This document shows, piece after piece, positions 43,211 to 52,359 of a DNA stretch of 64,000 nucleotides. Origin of the DNA: an uncultured Roseburia sp. (GTDB lineage: Bacteria; Bacillota; Clostridia; Lachnospirales; Lachnospiraceae). The position numbers and the translations under genes are program-made. The notes under the pieces are model-generated. The model was not told the DNA's origin, ran no database searches, and saw only the letters and a list, made by a program, of their open reading frames with translations. The DNA lies in assembly GCA_900542495.1 (NCBI GenBank), contig UQNW01000004.1:62001-126000 (forward strand), written 5' to 3'. Position 1 is the stretch's first letter. Every line of letters begins with the position of its first letter.

Positions 43211-44323
43211 TTAGTTGGTAATTGTCAATTCTGTTTCTTTGTCGAAGCAGTGAATCTTCTCTGGATCGATTGCTAATGTGATATGATCACCCATACGAGC
43301 TGTTGTTCTGGAATCAACTTTTGCTGTCATGGCTGTTCCTGCTACATTGAAGTATAACAATACTTCAGAACCTAATAACTCGTATCCTGTTACGTCTGTC
43401 TCGAATACTGCATCTTTGTGAGCTTCGATCTCAATCTGGGAATCTCCGATATCTTCTGGTCTGATACCCATAACAACTGTCTTTCCGTTGTATCCGCCAT
43501 CGATCAATTTCTTAGCTTTTGCCGGAGGAAGGACAACAGATGTCTTCTCGAAGTTAAGAGTTACTCTCTCGCCTTCTACTTTACATACAGCGTCGATGAA
43601 GTTCATCTGTGGAGATCCGATGAATCCAGCTACGAATAAGTTGTTAGGCTCATTGTATAATTTCTGTGGAGAATCAACCTGCATGATAACACCATCTTTT
43701 AATACAACGATTCTGGTTCCTAATGTCATAGCTTCTGTCTGATCATGTGTTACATAGATGATAGTAGCTTTTAATCTGTTATGTAAGGAAGCGATCTCAG
43801 AACGCATCTGAACACGTAATTTTGCATCCAGGTTGGAAAGAGGTTCGTCCATAAGGAATACCTTAGGATTACGAACGATAGCACGTCCCATAGCAACACG
43901 CTGTCTCTGTCCACCGGATAAAGCCTTTGGTTTACGGTCTAATAATTTCTCAAGGTCAAGGATCTTAGCAGCTTCTTCTACTTTTTTCTTGATTTCATCC
44001 TTAGGAACTTTTCTTAATTTTAATCCGAATGCCATATTGTCAAATACGGTCATATGTGGATATAATGCGTAGTTCTGGAATACCATTGCGATATCTCTGT
44101 CTTTTGGCTCTACGTCGTTTACAACTCTTCCATCGATTTTTAATTCACCGGAAGAAATCTCTTCAAGACCTGCGATCATACGAAGTGTAGTAGATTTACC
44201 ACATCCGGATGGTCCTACGAAGATGATGAACTCCTGATCTTCTACTTCAAGGCTGAAATCCTTAACAGCTTCAAAACCGTTAGGATAAACTTTACATACA
44301 TTTGTTAATGATAAACTTGCCAT
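43211..44323 (-). CDS. ugpC: Sugar ABC transporter ATP-binding protein, MsmK/UgpC type
   Basis: A 370-residue ATPase of the carbohydrate CUT1 group. Walker A GPSGCGKSTTLRM (~38), signature LSGGQRQRVAMGRA (~135), Walker B VFLMDEPLSNLD (~155), and a C-terminal regulatory OB-fold domain (~245-360; MGIRPEDI). It has its own terminator and no permease or binding-protein gene nearby, so it is probably the shared (multitask) ATPase serving several sugar transporters, as MsmX/MsmK do. TAGGAGG precedes the ATG. Confidence 0.95.
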   Translation of the reverse strand: MASLSLTNVCKVYPNGFEAVKDFSLEVEDQEFIIFVGPSGCGKSTTLRMIAGLEEISSGELKIDGRVVNDVEPKDRDIAMVFQNYALYPHMTVFDNMAFGLKLRKVPKDEIKKKVEEAAKILDLEKLLDRKPKALSGGQRQRVAMGRAIVRNPKVFLMDEPLSNLDAKLRVQMRSEIASLHNRLKATIIYVTHDQTEAMTLGTRIVVLKDGVIMQVDSPQKLYNEPNNLFVAGFIGSPQMNFIDAVCKVEGERVTLNFEKTSVVLPPAKAKKLIDGGYNGKTVVMGIRPEDIGDSQIEIEAHKDAVFETDVTGYELLGSEVLLYFNVAGTAMTAKVDSRTTARMGDHITLAIDPEKIHCFDKETELTITN

Positions 44324-44374
44324 TGGTGTAAATACCTCCTAATAAATTGTTCGTTTCTTGATATATTTACTATA

Positions 44375-44464
44375 CAAAAAAACAGCCAAAAACGCCATAT
44401 GTTACCTACACAAAGAATCTGTCGATTTCTTGTAGGAACTCACAGTGATTTTGACTGTTTTTTG
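44375..44464 (-). terminator. Long terminator hairpin after the phosphoribosyltransferase gene
   Basis: On the minus strand AAACAGTCAAAA pairs imperfectly with TTTTTGGCTGTTT, enclosing an inner stem CCTACA/TGTAGG, with a T7 run at the end. It separates this gene from the ATPase gene. The stem is partly symmetric and may work in both directions. Confidence 0.72.
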
Positions 44465-44558
44465 ATTTCTTCGTCAGATTGCACTGATATTTCATCTTTT
44501 TCCGTCAAATTGACGAAGCAACCTGCCTGTATCTTTTATTCCATACATTCATTTCTGA

Positions 44559-45200
44559 TCATAACTTAGAATAACCGAATCCATTGACCACGGCATCCAG
44601 CTTGATTCCTTTTTTACAGAATGGACAGTCATCTGCGGAATAAGCCGCATATCCCGGAAGATCCTCTGCATGGAACACCGAGTGTACCGCAAAGCCATCC
44701 ATCTCAGATACCGTGCTGAACACAGATGCCACTGCCTCGATCACGCCGCCATAGTAACGGATTCCCTCAAGACTTCTGTGGATTGTCTTTCCGGTTGTGG
44801 TAGATGCAGATAATAAGATTACATGTTTTCCTGCGATACTTGGTTTGATATTATCACGGAATAAGAGCTGGTTATTGCTGTTCATCTCCGGCGAAACCAC
44901 ATAAATTGTCTCATGGCGGTTCGTAGATGCCATATCCTCTTTTTCAAATTCCTCTGCCAAAAACGCTCCGATCACCTCCGTGCCGTCCATACATACAATC
45001 GTATCCACATAGGAAACTCTTCCGATCTTCTGATGCAGCACACGGGCAACCTCTTTCGCCTCCTGAATTCTTGTCTTCAAGCTTGTGATATCAATGTAGT
45101 AATTGATATGGGAATGACTGGTTGCAAAATGTCCCGGAATTGCATGAATTGCAACCATGTTGCTCTCTTTTGAATAAAACTTTACCATTCTGCTTTCCAT
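44559..45200 (-). CDS. Orotate phosphoribosyltransferase-like protein with C-terminal zinc ribbon
   Basis: A 213-residue type I phosphoribosyltransferase-like protein. The region after HVILLSASTTTGKTIHRSLE (~128-147) resembles the PRPP-binding loop, although the usual acidic pair (DD/ED) before it is replaced by LS. The C-terminus carries DCPFCKKG, a possible metal-binding pair. AAGGAGG precedes ATG 45200; the longer frame to 45224 overlaps it. True substrate unknown; it should not be taken for PyrE without test. Confidence 0.75.
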   Translation of the reverse strand: MESRMVKFYSKESNMVAIHAIPGHFATSHSHINYYIDITSLKTRIQEAKEVARVLHQKIGRVSYVDTIVCMDGTEVIGAFLAEEFEKEDMASTNRHETIYVVSPEMNSNNQLLFRDNIKPSIAGKHVILLSASTTTGKTIHRSLEGIRYYGGVIEAVASVFSTVSEMDGFAVHSVFHAEDLPGYAAYSADDCPFCKKGIKLDAVVNGFGYSKL

Positions 45201-45245
45201 AATAAAATACCTCCTTAACCCCACTATTCCGGCATTTTCCGGATA

Positions 45246-45683
45246 TTACTTTCTTCCGGTAGAACCAAATCCGCCTTCCCCGCGCTCTGTCTCATTCAAT
45301 GTTTCTACTTCCTCAAACTCAACAGAAAGATACGGCATTACGACCATCTGTGCAATGCGCTCTTTTCCGGCGATCACACGCTCCTCATCCGTATCATTAT
45401 GTAAGGCGATCATAAATTCTCCCCGGTAGTCAGAATCCACTACTCCGACACAATTTGCCGGGCGCAGTCCCTGCTTGGAGGCAAGACCGCTTCTTGCAAA
45501 AATCGCACCGAAATATCCTTCCGGTATTTCCATCGCAAGTCCTGTGCCGACCATCACTGTTTTGTGTGGTGGAATCACAGTATCCTCAGAACTTTTTGCA
45601 TACAGATCATAGCCTGCCGCCTGACTGCTTCCCCTTGTCGGGAGTACTGCATCCGCATCAAGTTTTTTTATATTGATCTTCAT
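45246..45683 (-). CDS. dut: dUTP diphosphatase
   Basis: Trimeric dUTPase of 145 residues, hydrolysing dUTP to dUMP and pyrophosphate. All five motifs are visible: AAGYDLYA, ARSGLASK, GVVDSDYRGE, ERIAQMVV, and the C-terminal P-loop-like RGEGGFGSTG. GGAG lies seven bases before the ATG. It lies about 45 nt before the phosphoribosyltransferase gene on the same strand. Confidence 0.96.
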   Translation of the reverse strand: MKINIKKLDADAVLPTRGSSQAAGYDLYAKSSEDTVIPPHKTVMVGTGLAMEIPEGYFGAIFARSGLASKQGLRPANCVGVVDSDYRGEFMIALHNDTDEERVIAGKERIAQMVVMPYLSVEFEEVETLNETERGEGGFGSTGRK

Positions 45684-45785
45684 TTATATTCTCCATTCTA
45701 GCACAATCTGTCAGATATATTTTTTAATTAAATCTTAATTCTTCCATACGTTTTTCCCTGCAAATTATAAGGAACTCCTGCATTC

Positions 45786-46799
45786 TTAATCTTCCCAGCC
45801 AAGATTGCCATGTTCCATTTTCTTATCGCGGAGCATCAGGTCATTGACCGCCTCTTTTGCCGGTTTGTCCTCAAATAATACTTTGTTGACTTCCTCAATG
45901 ATCGGCATATCTACACCGTATTTTTTTGCAAGGGCGATCGCTGCTTTCGCAGAGTAGACACCTTCTACGACCATTTTCACTTCGTCCATCGCCTGCTGCA
46001 TGGTGTAACCCTGTCCGATCAGCATTCCGGCTTTGCGGTTACGGCTGTGTTTACTCTCACAGGTCACGATCAGATCACCGATTCCGGTAAGTCCGTTTAA
46101 CGTCTCCTGTTTTGCGCCCATCGTCACAGCAAGCTTGTTCATCTCAAACATTCCTCTGGTGATGAGTGCCGCTTTCGTGTTATCCCCATATCCCAGACCG
46201 TCTGCCATTCCGGCTGCAAGCGCGATCACGTTCTTTAACGAACCGCCAAGTTCCATGCCAAGCACATCCGGGCTTGTATACACACGGAAAACGTTGTTCA
46301 TGAAAATGTCCTGGATTCCCTCTGCAACAGCTCGTTTTTTTGCTCCTGCTACAACTGCAGTTGGAAGTCCGATTCCAACTTCTTCCGCATGGCTTGGTCC
46401 ACACATCACTGCAACCTCTGCCTGCGGGATCTCCTGCTCCACAATGTCGGTAAGCGGCATCAGTGTCTCTTCCTCAATTCCCTTAGCCACGCACACGATG
46501 ATCTGTCCCTCTTTCACAAAAGGCGCCATGCTCTTTGCTGTGCTTCTTGTGAATACAGACGGCACTGCAAGGATCAGGTATGCTTTACCTGAAACCGCAG
46601 ATTCCAGATCTGTTGTAAATTCCATATCTTCCGGCAGTTTTACCCCCGGAAGTTTCTGCACATGCTCATGTTTTTCTTTCAGCATGGTAATCTCATCTTC
46701 CACGATCGACCACACTGTCACTTTATTTCCATTGGTATGCAGTACTTTTGCAAGGGCGATCCCCCAGCTTCCTGCTCCTATGATCGCAACATCTGCCAT
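45786..46799 (-). CDS. gpsA: Glycerol-3-phosphate dehydrogenase (NAD(P)+), biosynthetic
   Basis: Makes sn-glycerol-3-phosphate from dihydroxyacetone phosphate for phospholipids. The 337-residue protein has an N-terminal Rossmann motif AIIGAGSWGIALAKVL (~5), the substrate-binding Lys in GGSLKNVIALAAG (~190) and NGLTGIGDLIVTC (~240). GTG 46808 is within the ribosome binding site; ATG 46799 is the start. It follows plsY by 23 nt; product and user are neighbours. Confidence 0.96.
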   Translation of the reverse strand: MADVAIIGAGSWGIALAKVLHTNGNKVTVWSIVEDEITMLKEKHEHVQKLPGVKLPEDMEFTTDLESAVSGKAYLILAVPSVFTRSTAKSMAPFVKEGQIIVCVAKGIEEETLMPLTDIVEQEIPQAEVAVMCGPSHAEEVGIGLPTAVVAGAKKRAVAEGIQDIFMNNVFRVYTSPDVLGMELGGSLKNVIALAAGMADGLGYGDNTKAALITRGMFEMNKLAVTMGAKQETLNGLTGIGDLIVTCESKHSRNRKAGMLIGQGYTMQQAMDEVKMVVEGVYSAKAAIALAKKYGVDMPIIEEVNKVLFEDKPAKEAVNDLMLRDKKMEHGNLGWED

Positions 46800-46822
46800 T
46801 TTTCTCACTCCAAATCAAAAAA

Positions 46823-47476
46823 TTATTTCTGCTCCTTCTTTTTCGCACCGATCTTATTCTCTGTGCCATTTGCAAGACGTCTGATATTTGCACGGTGCTG
46901 CCATACCCCTAAAATGGTAAAACAGGCTGTCACTATGTAAAATTCCGCACGGATTCCCATTGGAACTGTGATAATCCCAAGCTGTCCATATACGACCACC
47001 TGGACGAAAACACTGATCAGTCCGATGATTGAGCCGAGAGATACATACTTTGTCACTGCGCTGATCACCAGAAAAAGTCCCATACTGACCGGTGCAACGA
47101 TCGGAAATACTGCAAGCACCATTCCACCGGTACATGCAACTCCTTTTCCGCCTTTGAACTTCAGATAAAACGGAAAATTGTGTCCGAGCACCGCTCCAAA
47201 ACCTGCATACAGCTCCAGAAGAATGATGTCTTCTGTATATGTTCTTCCAAAGATCAGTTTAACGGCTAACACTGCCGCTACTGTTTTTAAAATATCACCA
47301 AGGCAGGTCACAAGTCCTGCCTTCCAGCCAAAGGTTCTTAAGGTGTTTGTCGCACCGGAATTGCCGCTTCCTTTTGTGCGGATATCCACACCTTTCTTTT
47401 TCCCATAAAAATAACCTGTTTCAAATAATCCGCAGGCGTAGCCGATCGCTACTGCAATTATCCTGGCGATGATCAT
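46823..47476 (-). CDS. plsY: Acyl-phosphate glycerol-3-phosphate acyltransferase
   Basis: Membrane acyltransferase of 217 residues, adding the first fatty acyl chain to glycerol-3-phosphate. Motifs GSGNSGATNTLRTFG (~36), GHNFPFYLKFKGGKGVA (~97) and a C-terminal ANIRRLANGTE are diagnostic, with five or so membrane segments. Its ATG overlaps the der stop (ATGA). It has a Lys-rich tail. Confidence 0.96.
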   Translation of the reverse strand: MIIARIIAVAIGYACGLFETGYFYGKKKGVDIRTKGSGNSGATNTLRTFGWKAGLVTCLGDILKTVAAVLAVKLIFGRTYTEDIILLELYAGFGAVLGHNFPFYLKFKGGKGVACTGGMVLAVFPIVAPVSMGLFLVISAVTKYVSLGSIIGLISVFVQVVVYGQLGIITVPMGIRAEFYIVTACFTILGVWQHRANIRRLANGTENKIGAKKKEQK

Positions 47477-48801
47477 TTTTCATTTTCCTTTCTCTCTCTG
47501 ATGATAAAACGAAGGGCTGTTCCCCGGAATCCAAACGTATCACGGATGCGGTTCTCCAGATATCTTGTGTAGGAGAAATGCATCAGCTGTTTATCATTCA
47601 CAAAGATCACAAAGGTTGGCGGTTTTACTGAAACCTGCGTCGTGTAATAAATACGCAGTCTCTTTCCCTTATCCGATGGCGGCTGCTGCATCGCAACTGC
47701 CTCGGTAACGATTTCATTCAATACACCGGTTGCCACACGCATGCTGTTGTTCTCGATCACGACATCGATCGTCTCAAAAATCTTATTGAGACGCTGTCCT
47801 GATTTTGCAGAGATGAAAATAATCTCCGCATACGGCATAAAGCTTAAGATGTCACGGATTTTCTCGGTATGGCGGTAGATGGTCTTATCATCTTTTTCGA
47901 TCGCATCCCATTTGTTCACGGCAATGATAATTCCCTTTCCACGGTCATGTGCGATCCCTGCGATCTTGGCATCCTGCTCGGTCACGCCCTCAGTAGCATC
48001 GATCACGATAATGCAGACATCTGCACGCTCCACAGCCGTGACTGCACGGATAATACTATAGCGCTCGATCTCTTCCTTGATCTTATTCTTACGTCTCAAT
48101 CCTGCGGTATCGATAAACACATATTCTTTTCCATTGTACTTAATGTCGGTATCGATCGCATCTCTGGTCGTGCCTGCGATATCCGATACAATGACACGAT
48201 CCTCCTGTGCCAGTTTGTTGATGAGGGATGATTTTCCAACATTCGGTTTTCCGATAATGGCGATCTTCGGACGGTCGTCCTCCTCGTCATTCTTCTTATA
48301 TTCTGGAAAATACTTTACCACTTCATCCAACATATCTCCAAGTCCTAACATGGAAGCGGCAGAAACCGGGAACGGATCTCCGATTCCAAGATTATAGAAC
48401 TCATAGACATCTGCCATATACTTTTCAAAGCTGTCCACTTTATTGACAACCAGCACGACCGGTTTGCCGGAACGGCGCAGCATATCTGCAACTTTGGAAT
48501 CCGAATCCTGCAATCCCTGTCTGACATCGACAATAAACATGATCACGTCTGCAGTTGCAATCGCAATCTCTGCCTGCTCTCTCATCTGTGATAAAATAAT
48601 ATCGTTACTGTCCGGTTCAATACCTCCGGTATCGATCATGGTAAAATTGTGATCTAACCACGACACCTCCGCATAAATACGGTCTCTTGTAACGCCCGGT
48701 GTATCTTGTACAATTGAAATACGCTCACCTGCAAGTGCATTAAATAACGTAGACTTTCCTACATTCGGGCGTCCAACAATCGCTACGACTGGTTTACTCA
48801 T
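47473..48801 (-). CDS. der: Ribosome biogenesis GTPase Der
   Basis: Double GTPase needed for 50S assembly, 442 residues. G1 motifs GRPNVGKST (~9) and GKPNVGKSS (~185), G3 DTGGIE and DTAGLR, G4 NKVD and NKWD, and a C-terminal KH-like domain. AAAGGAG precedes ATG 48801; seven codons upstream is a less favoured ATG. First gene of der-plsY-gpsA, a conserved Firmicutes cluster. Confidence 0.97.
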   Translation of the reverse strand: MSKPVVAIVGRPNVGKSTLFNALAGERISIVQDTPGVTRDRIYAEVSWLDHNFTMIDTGGIEPDSNDIILSQMREQAEIAIATADVIMFIVDVRQGLQDSDSKVADMLRRSGKPVVLVVNKVDSFEKYMADVYEFYNLGIGDPFPVSAASMLGLGDMLDEVVKYFPEYKKNDEEDDRPKIAIIGKPNVGKSSLINKLAQEDRVIVSDIAGTTRDAIDTDIKYNGKEYVFIDTAGLRRKNKIKEEIERYSIIRAVTAVERADVCIIVIDATEGVTEQDAKIAGIAHDRGKGIIIAVNKWDAIEKDDKTIYRHTEKIRDILSFMPYAEIIFISAKSGQRLNKIFETIDVVIENNSMRVATGVLNEIVTEAVAMQQPPSDKGKRLRIYYTTQVSVKPPTFVIFVNDKQLMHFSYTRYLENRIRDTFGFRGTALRFIIRERKENEK

Positions 48802-48918
48802 TGATAAAACTCCTTTTCTCATGTATCACGGAAAGAACTGGGATCTCCACTACTTTCCTGTTATAACCTTAAATGGCTTTCTACCGTTACGCTAAAAATA
48901 ACAATAACAGTTTACAAT

Positions 48919-48956
48919 AAAAAAGATGGAATAACAATATTTATTCCATCTTTTTT
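48919..48956. terminator. Bidirectional terminator after the ABC permease gene
   Basis: AAAAAAGATGGAATA and TATTCCATCTTTTTT form a perfect stem with an 8-nt loop, 19 nt after the permease stop. It ends the YtrA-type operon. Confidence 0.92.
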
Positions 48957-48974
48957 CTGAACTATGCGTTTTGT

Positions 48975-50954
48975 CTAGGAAATGTGCGGTATTCCTTTTT
49001 CCCTTACTGCCGTAACCGGATTCATCAGTGCGTCATACTCATCATAAGTCATAAGTTTTCGCTCACTGTTCAAAATCCCAAGTTTTTTCAATGTCTCAAT
49101 AATGTTTGTGCATTTGCTTCCGAACTCAACATAGGCGCTGTCACTGTTTGGGAAATAAGCTTCTGCCTCTTCTGCAGTCTTCTCCCCTGTCAGCACCGCT
49201 TCTGTCACATCAACCCCATCCACACTGTAAGAACTGTAATTCCAGATGATACCGTCCGGATTATAAAAACTGATATCCAGATTGTTAAAATAACGATCCC
49301 TGTACGTGTTATCCTCATCACCGGCACGGAGCGAATAAAGTTGATAGTACGTCATGTTTCCCGCTTCCACATCTTTTTGCACCGCCTCCATGACAGCGTC
49401 AAGCTCTTCCTGTGTAAAACGGTAATCCTCTGTTCTGCCGTTCTCATCTACAAATGAAATACTGCCGGCATAATACTCATTCGTCTTATAGTAATTGCCA
49501 AACATGTTCTGCATCATCTTATCCGGATCACTCTCTAACGCAGTCACTTTTGCGACGACAGAATCTTTGTCCGCAGCCGCAGCCTGCCCAACCGGAACTG
49601 TATAACTTCTCCGCAGCTTCTTACCATCCTTCAGGGTATATGTGATTGAGAGATAATATTGGTTCTCTGCGCTCAGGCACTCTTCTTTCTGTGCCAGGAT
49701 CTCTTTCTGGAGATCTATAATCTTCTGAATATCATCCGGTTCGGTATAGCGGAGCGTATAGTCCAGATTGAGCGATACCACCTTAACCTCTGAAACATCC
49801 GGTATTTTTCCTTCGATCCGGAATAGATCCAGTTTCAGTGCACCCAGAAATGCTGCCAGAACAACCGTTAAGACTGCCCATTCCCCAACTCTCTTTTTGT
49901 GGAACACACGGAAATTCTTCTCAATAAGCATCTCCGCCACAAAAAAGCCGATCGCACCAAAGATCAGGGTGCCTGCTGCAAGTATCCAAAAATGTACCTT
50001 TGCCGAAGAAAAACTGTTTCCGATCGTGTCAGCAACGGCAGTTCCTCCAAGCAGACCGGCGCAGACAGCCACGCCCCAGCGGAACACCGGCTTGATTCCC
50101 CGCATGCTGATAAGGTCACCTGCAGTCTCCAATTTTCTCCATTTATACAACTGATAGGCTGCGATCAGGAATACCACACCTGCCACTGCATAAATCCCGA
50201 GCAGATATGCACCCTTAAACTCGATTCCAACCGTCACATACTCACTGTTTTCTACTGACTGTATCCGCAGATTGTTTGTCAGATAGTAAATCGGAGACAA
50301 AATACAGGATTTTCCCGGATTCCAATTGTTTGACACCCCAAAGCAGACACTCTCTATCACCATGTTGATCAGATACCAGCATCCTACATACAGATAATTG
50401 ACTACGACATAATACACCGGAAATGCCAGGAGCTGTCCGGTAAACATCGCCACAAATGCGCCGAGCGCCAGTGCAAAAAACGTCATTGCGGCTTCTGCAC
50501 CAAACCAGTATAAAATGTACTGGATATTGGTGATATGTGCACCAATGCAGACGAACACCGTGATAATAAAGGTCAGGATCTGCGGAACGACCATAAATGC
50601 AAACGCAGATATGATATTCGTCACAAACAACTCCCGTCTGTCCACCGGAAGTGAATGGATCATATTCGTATTCTTTGCAGAATACAGATAGGAAAACACT
50701 GCCATGATCATCACTGCTGCAAATGCAAATGTGATCACCGGATTCATGGCTGCCCGCATAGCGCCACTGATCGCATAAACCTGTCTCTGGAGCTGGCTGT
50801 AACTGTCATCCTGCAGATAATACCGCATATTAAACCACAGTCCGACCGGAAGCGAAACGATCAGATAACAACTGTACAATGCCCACAAAGGCCAGAAATG
50901 TGTCATATTTTTTTTGAAAATTGTTTTGTTAAAGCAGGATGTCTTTGACTTCAT
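48975..50954 (-). CDS. ABC transporter permease (ABC-2 type with C-terminal extracellular region)
   Basis: A 659-residue membrane protein. The first ~370 residues contain about ten hydrophobic segments with a loop at NTNMIHSLPVDRRELFVTN that is typical of ABC-2 permeases. The remaining ~290 residues are soluble (from ~380; EVKVVSLNLDYTLRYTEPDD), probably outside the membrane, and match DUF6449-like tails. GGGAGG precedes ATG 50954, which lies inside the 3' end of the ATPase gene (26-base overlap). Substrate unknown; in this YtrA context envelope-stress or peptide export are plausible. Confidence 0.88.
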   Translation of the reverse strand: MKSKTSCFNKTIFKKNMTHFWPLWALYSCYLIVSLPVGLWFNMRYYLQDDSYSQLQRQVYAISGAMRAAMNPVITFAFAAVMIMAVFSYLYSAKNTNMIHSLPVDRRELFVTNIISAFAFMVVPQILTFIITVFVCIGAHITNIQYILYWFGAEAAMTFFALALGAFVAMFTGQLLAFPVYYVVVNYLYVGCWYLINMVIESVCFGVSNNWNPGKSCILSPIYYLTNNLRIQSVENSEYVTVGIEFKGAYLLGIYAVAGVVFLIAAYQLYKWRKLETAGDLISMRGIKPVFRWGVAVCAGLLGGTAVADTIGNSFSSAKVHFWILAAGTLIFGAIGFFVAEMLIEKNFRVFHKKRVGEWAVLTVVLAAFLGALKLDLFRIEGKIPDVSEVKVVSLNLDYTLRYTEPDDIQKIIDLQKEILAQKEECLSAENQYYLSITYTLKDGKKLRRSYTVPVGQAAAADKDSVVAKVTALESDPDKMMQNMFGNYYKTNEYYAGSISFVDENGRTEDYRFTQEELDAVMEAVQKDVEAGNMTYYQLYSLRAGDEDNTYRDRYFNNLDISFYNPDGIIWNYSSYSVDGVDVTEAVLTGEKTAEEAEAYFPNSDSAYVEFGSKCTNIIETLKKLGILNSERKLMTYDEYDALMNPVTAVREKGIPHIS

Positions 50955-51828
50955 AATCCACACCTCCCAATTCATAAATAAAGATTTCCTCCAGTGTCAA
51001 CGGAAGCACATCAACAATGGTAGGATTTTCTGTCAGAAGAACTTTCTCTGCCTCCTTCGGATCACCTTTTACGATCAGGGTATAGACACGCCCTGTGTTT
51101 GCCATATGCAGCACCTCAAAATCATCCGGCAATTTTGGCACACCATTCTGACATGCCACCTGTATCTTGGAAATATTTCCCTGAAGATCGCTCAAAGACC
51201 GCTCGATCATAATTTTTCCATGGTGCATGATGCCCACATGGTCACAGGTATCCTCCAGTTCCCTCAGGTTATGGGAAGACACTAAAACTGTCATTTTCCG
51301 CTCTGCCACTTCCGCCATTAAGATACTCCAGATCTGTCTGCGCATCACAGGATCAAGTCCGTCCACCGGTTCGTCTAAGATCAGCAGATCCGGTTTACAG
51401 CAGATTGCAAGCCAGAACGCTACCTGTTTCTGCATGCCTTTCGACAGCCGTCTGATAGTGCGTTTCACATCGATCGTCGGGAAAAATTCCTGCATTTTAT
51501 AAAAAAGCTTACTGTCAAACTGTGGATAGATGCCTTCATAAAAGCGTTTCATCTCCATCGTATCTGCCTGCATAAAATAAAACAGTTCATCCGGGATATA
51601 AGCCATCCTCTGCTTGATATTCCGGTTTTCAAATACCGGTTCACCGTCGATCAATATTTCTCCTTCATCTGCTTTATAAACTCCGGTGAGATGACGGATC
51701 AGTGTGGATTTTCCTGCTCCGTTCGGTCCGACCAATCCATAAATTTCGCCTGTTCCAACATGCATTTCCACGCCGTTTAATGCCTGAAAATCGTCAAATT
51801 TCTTTTTCAGATTATGAACCTGAATCAT
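50929..51828 (-). CDS. ABC transporter ATP-binding protein
   Basis: A 299-residue ATPase for the adjacent permease. Walker A GLVGPNGAGKSTLIRHL (~32), signature LSKGMQKQVAFWLA (~133; the ABC signature LSGGQ is LSKGM), Walker B LLILDEPVDGLDP (~155), and H-loop VSSHN. Its ATG overlaps the stop of the GntR gene (ATGA) and its 3' end overlaps the permease start, so the three genes are tightly coupled. Confidence 0.94.
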   Translation of the reverse strand: MIQVHNLKKKFDDFQALNGVEMHVGTGEIYGLVGPNGAGKSTLIRHLTGVYKADEGEILIDGEPVFENRNIKQRMAYIPDELFYFMQADTMEMKRFYEGIYPQFDSKLFYKMQEFFPTIDVKRTIRRLSKGMQKQVAFWLAICCKPDLLILDEPVDGLDPVMRRQIWSILMAEVAERKMTVLVSSHNLRELEDTCDHVGIMHHGKIMIERSLSDLQGNISKIQVACQNGVPKLPDDFEVLHMANTGRVYTLIVKGDPKEAEKVLLTENPTIVDVLPLTLEEIFIYELGGVDYEVKDILL

Positions 51829-52199
51829 GATGCCTCTCCCCCTTCAGCCAATTGTTCAATACGTGTTTTCAAACTGCCCTCATCCACTGACAGAAACAGC
51901 AGCTCCGTTACCACTTCATCAAATTCTTTCATCAGTTCTTCATTTCTGACACCCAGCACTTCTTTCCGCTCGGCAACAAATGTTCCTTTTCCGGCAACGG
52001 TATAGACGTATCCCTCTGCCTCAAGTTCCCGATATGCCTTCTGGATGGTGTTTGGATTGATTGCAAGCTTTGATGCCATTTCCCTCACGGATGGCAGTTT
52101 TTCATTTGCAATAAGGGAATTCGTGATAACCAGCTTTCTCAGACCGTCTTTGATCTGTTCATAAATTGGTTTTGCATCCCTGTAATTTAACTGAATCAA
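51825..52199 (-). CDS. GntR-family regulator, YtrA type
   Basis: A 124-residue short GntR regulator. The winged helix is clear (KPIYEQIKDGLRKLVI, PSVREMASKLAINPNTIQKA, AYRELEAEGYVYTVAGKG) with only a ~45-residue dimerisation tail, as in YtrA. YtrA-type repressors control an adjacent ABC operon and their own gene, matching this arrangement. GGGAGG precedes the ATG. Confidence 0.93.
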   Translation of the reverse strand: MIQLNYRDAKPIYEQIKDGLRKLVITNSLIANEKLPSVREMASKLAINPNTIQKAYRELEAEGYVYTVAGKGTFVAERKEVLGVRNEELMKEFDEVVTELLFLSVDEGSLKTRIEQLAEGGEAS

Positions 52200-52215
52200 A
52201 TAACAAACCTCCCAT

Positions 52216-52296
52216 CTGTATTAGCTGTATTAGCTGTATGATGTGTACTATCATTCTTCATACAGTTAATATAGCACGGGAGGTCTTCTATTACAA
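52216..52296 (-). promoter_or_regulatory. Promoter and operator of the YtrA-type operon
   Basis: On the minus strand TTGTAA (52296-52291), a 17-bp spacer and TATATT (52273-52268) give the promoter. Immediately downstream an inverted repeat CTGTATG (52265-52259) ... CATACAG spans the likely start, and on the plus strand CTGTATTAG occurs twice in tandem (52216-52224, 52225-52233) followed by CTGTATGAT (52234-52242). Confidence 0.8.
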
Positions 52297-52359
52297 TGAA
52301 GATAATCCTAGGATATTATTAAGATTTATTTAAAATATACTGGTTTTCCCTGCATTTTC

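Noticed and set aside
46033..46884. Plus-strand 283-codon open frame opposite gpsA
   Set aside because: Its composition mirrors the antisense of gpsA codons (Ser/Pro/Ile-rich), without family resemblance or start signals.
52216..52242. Three tandem 9-mers as a CRISPR-like array
   Set aside because: Repeats are adjacent without spacers and no cas gene is present; they belong to a promoter region.
52308..52330. Near-palindrome around CCTAGG before the YtrA-type promoter
   Set aside because: It lies upstream of the -35, is short, and has no T run; neither terminator nor operator role is supported.
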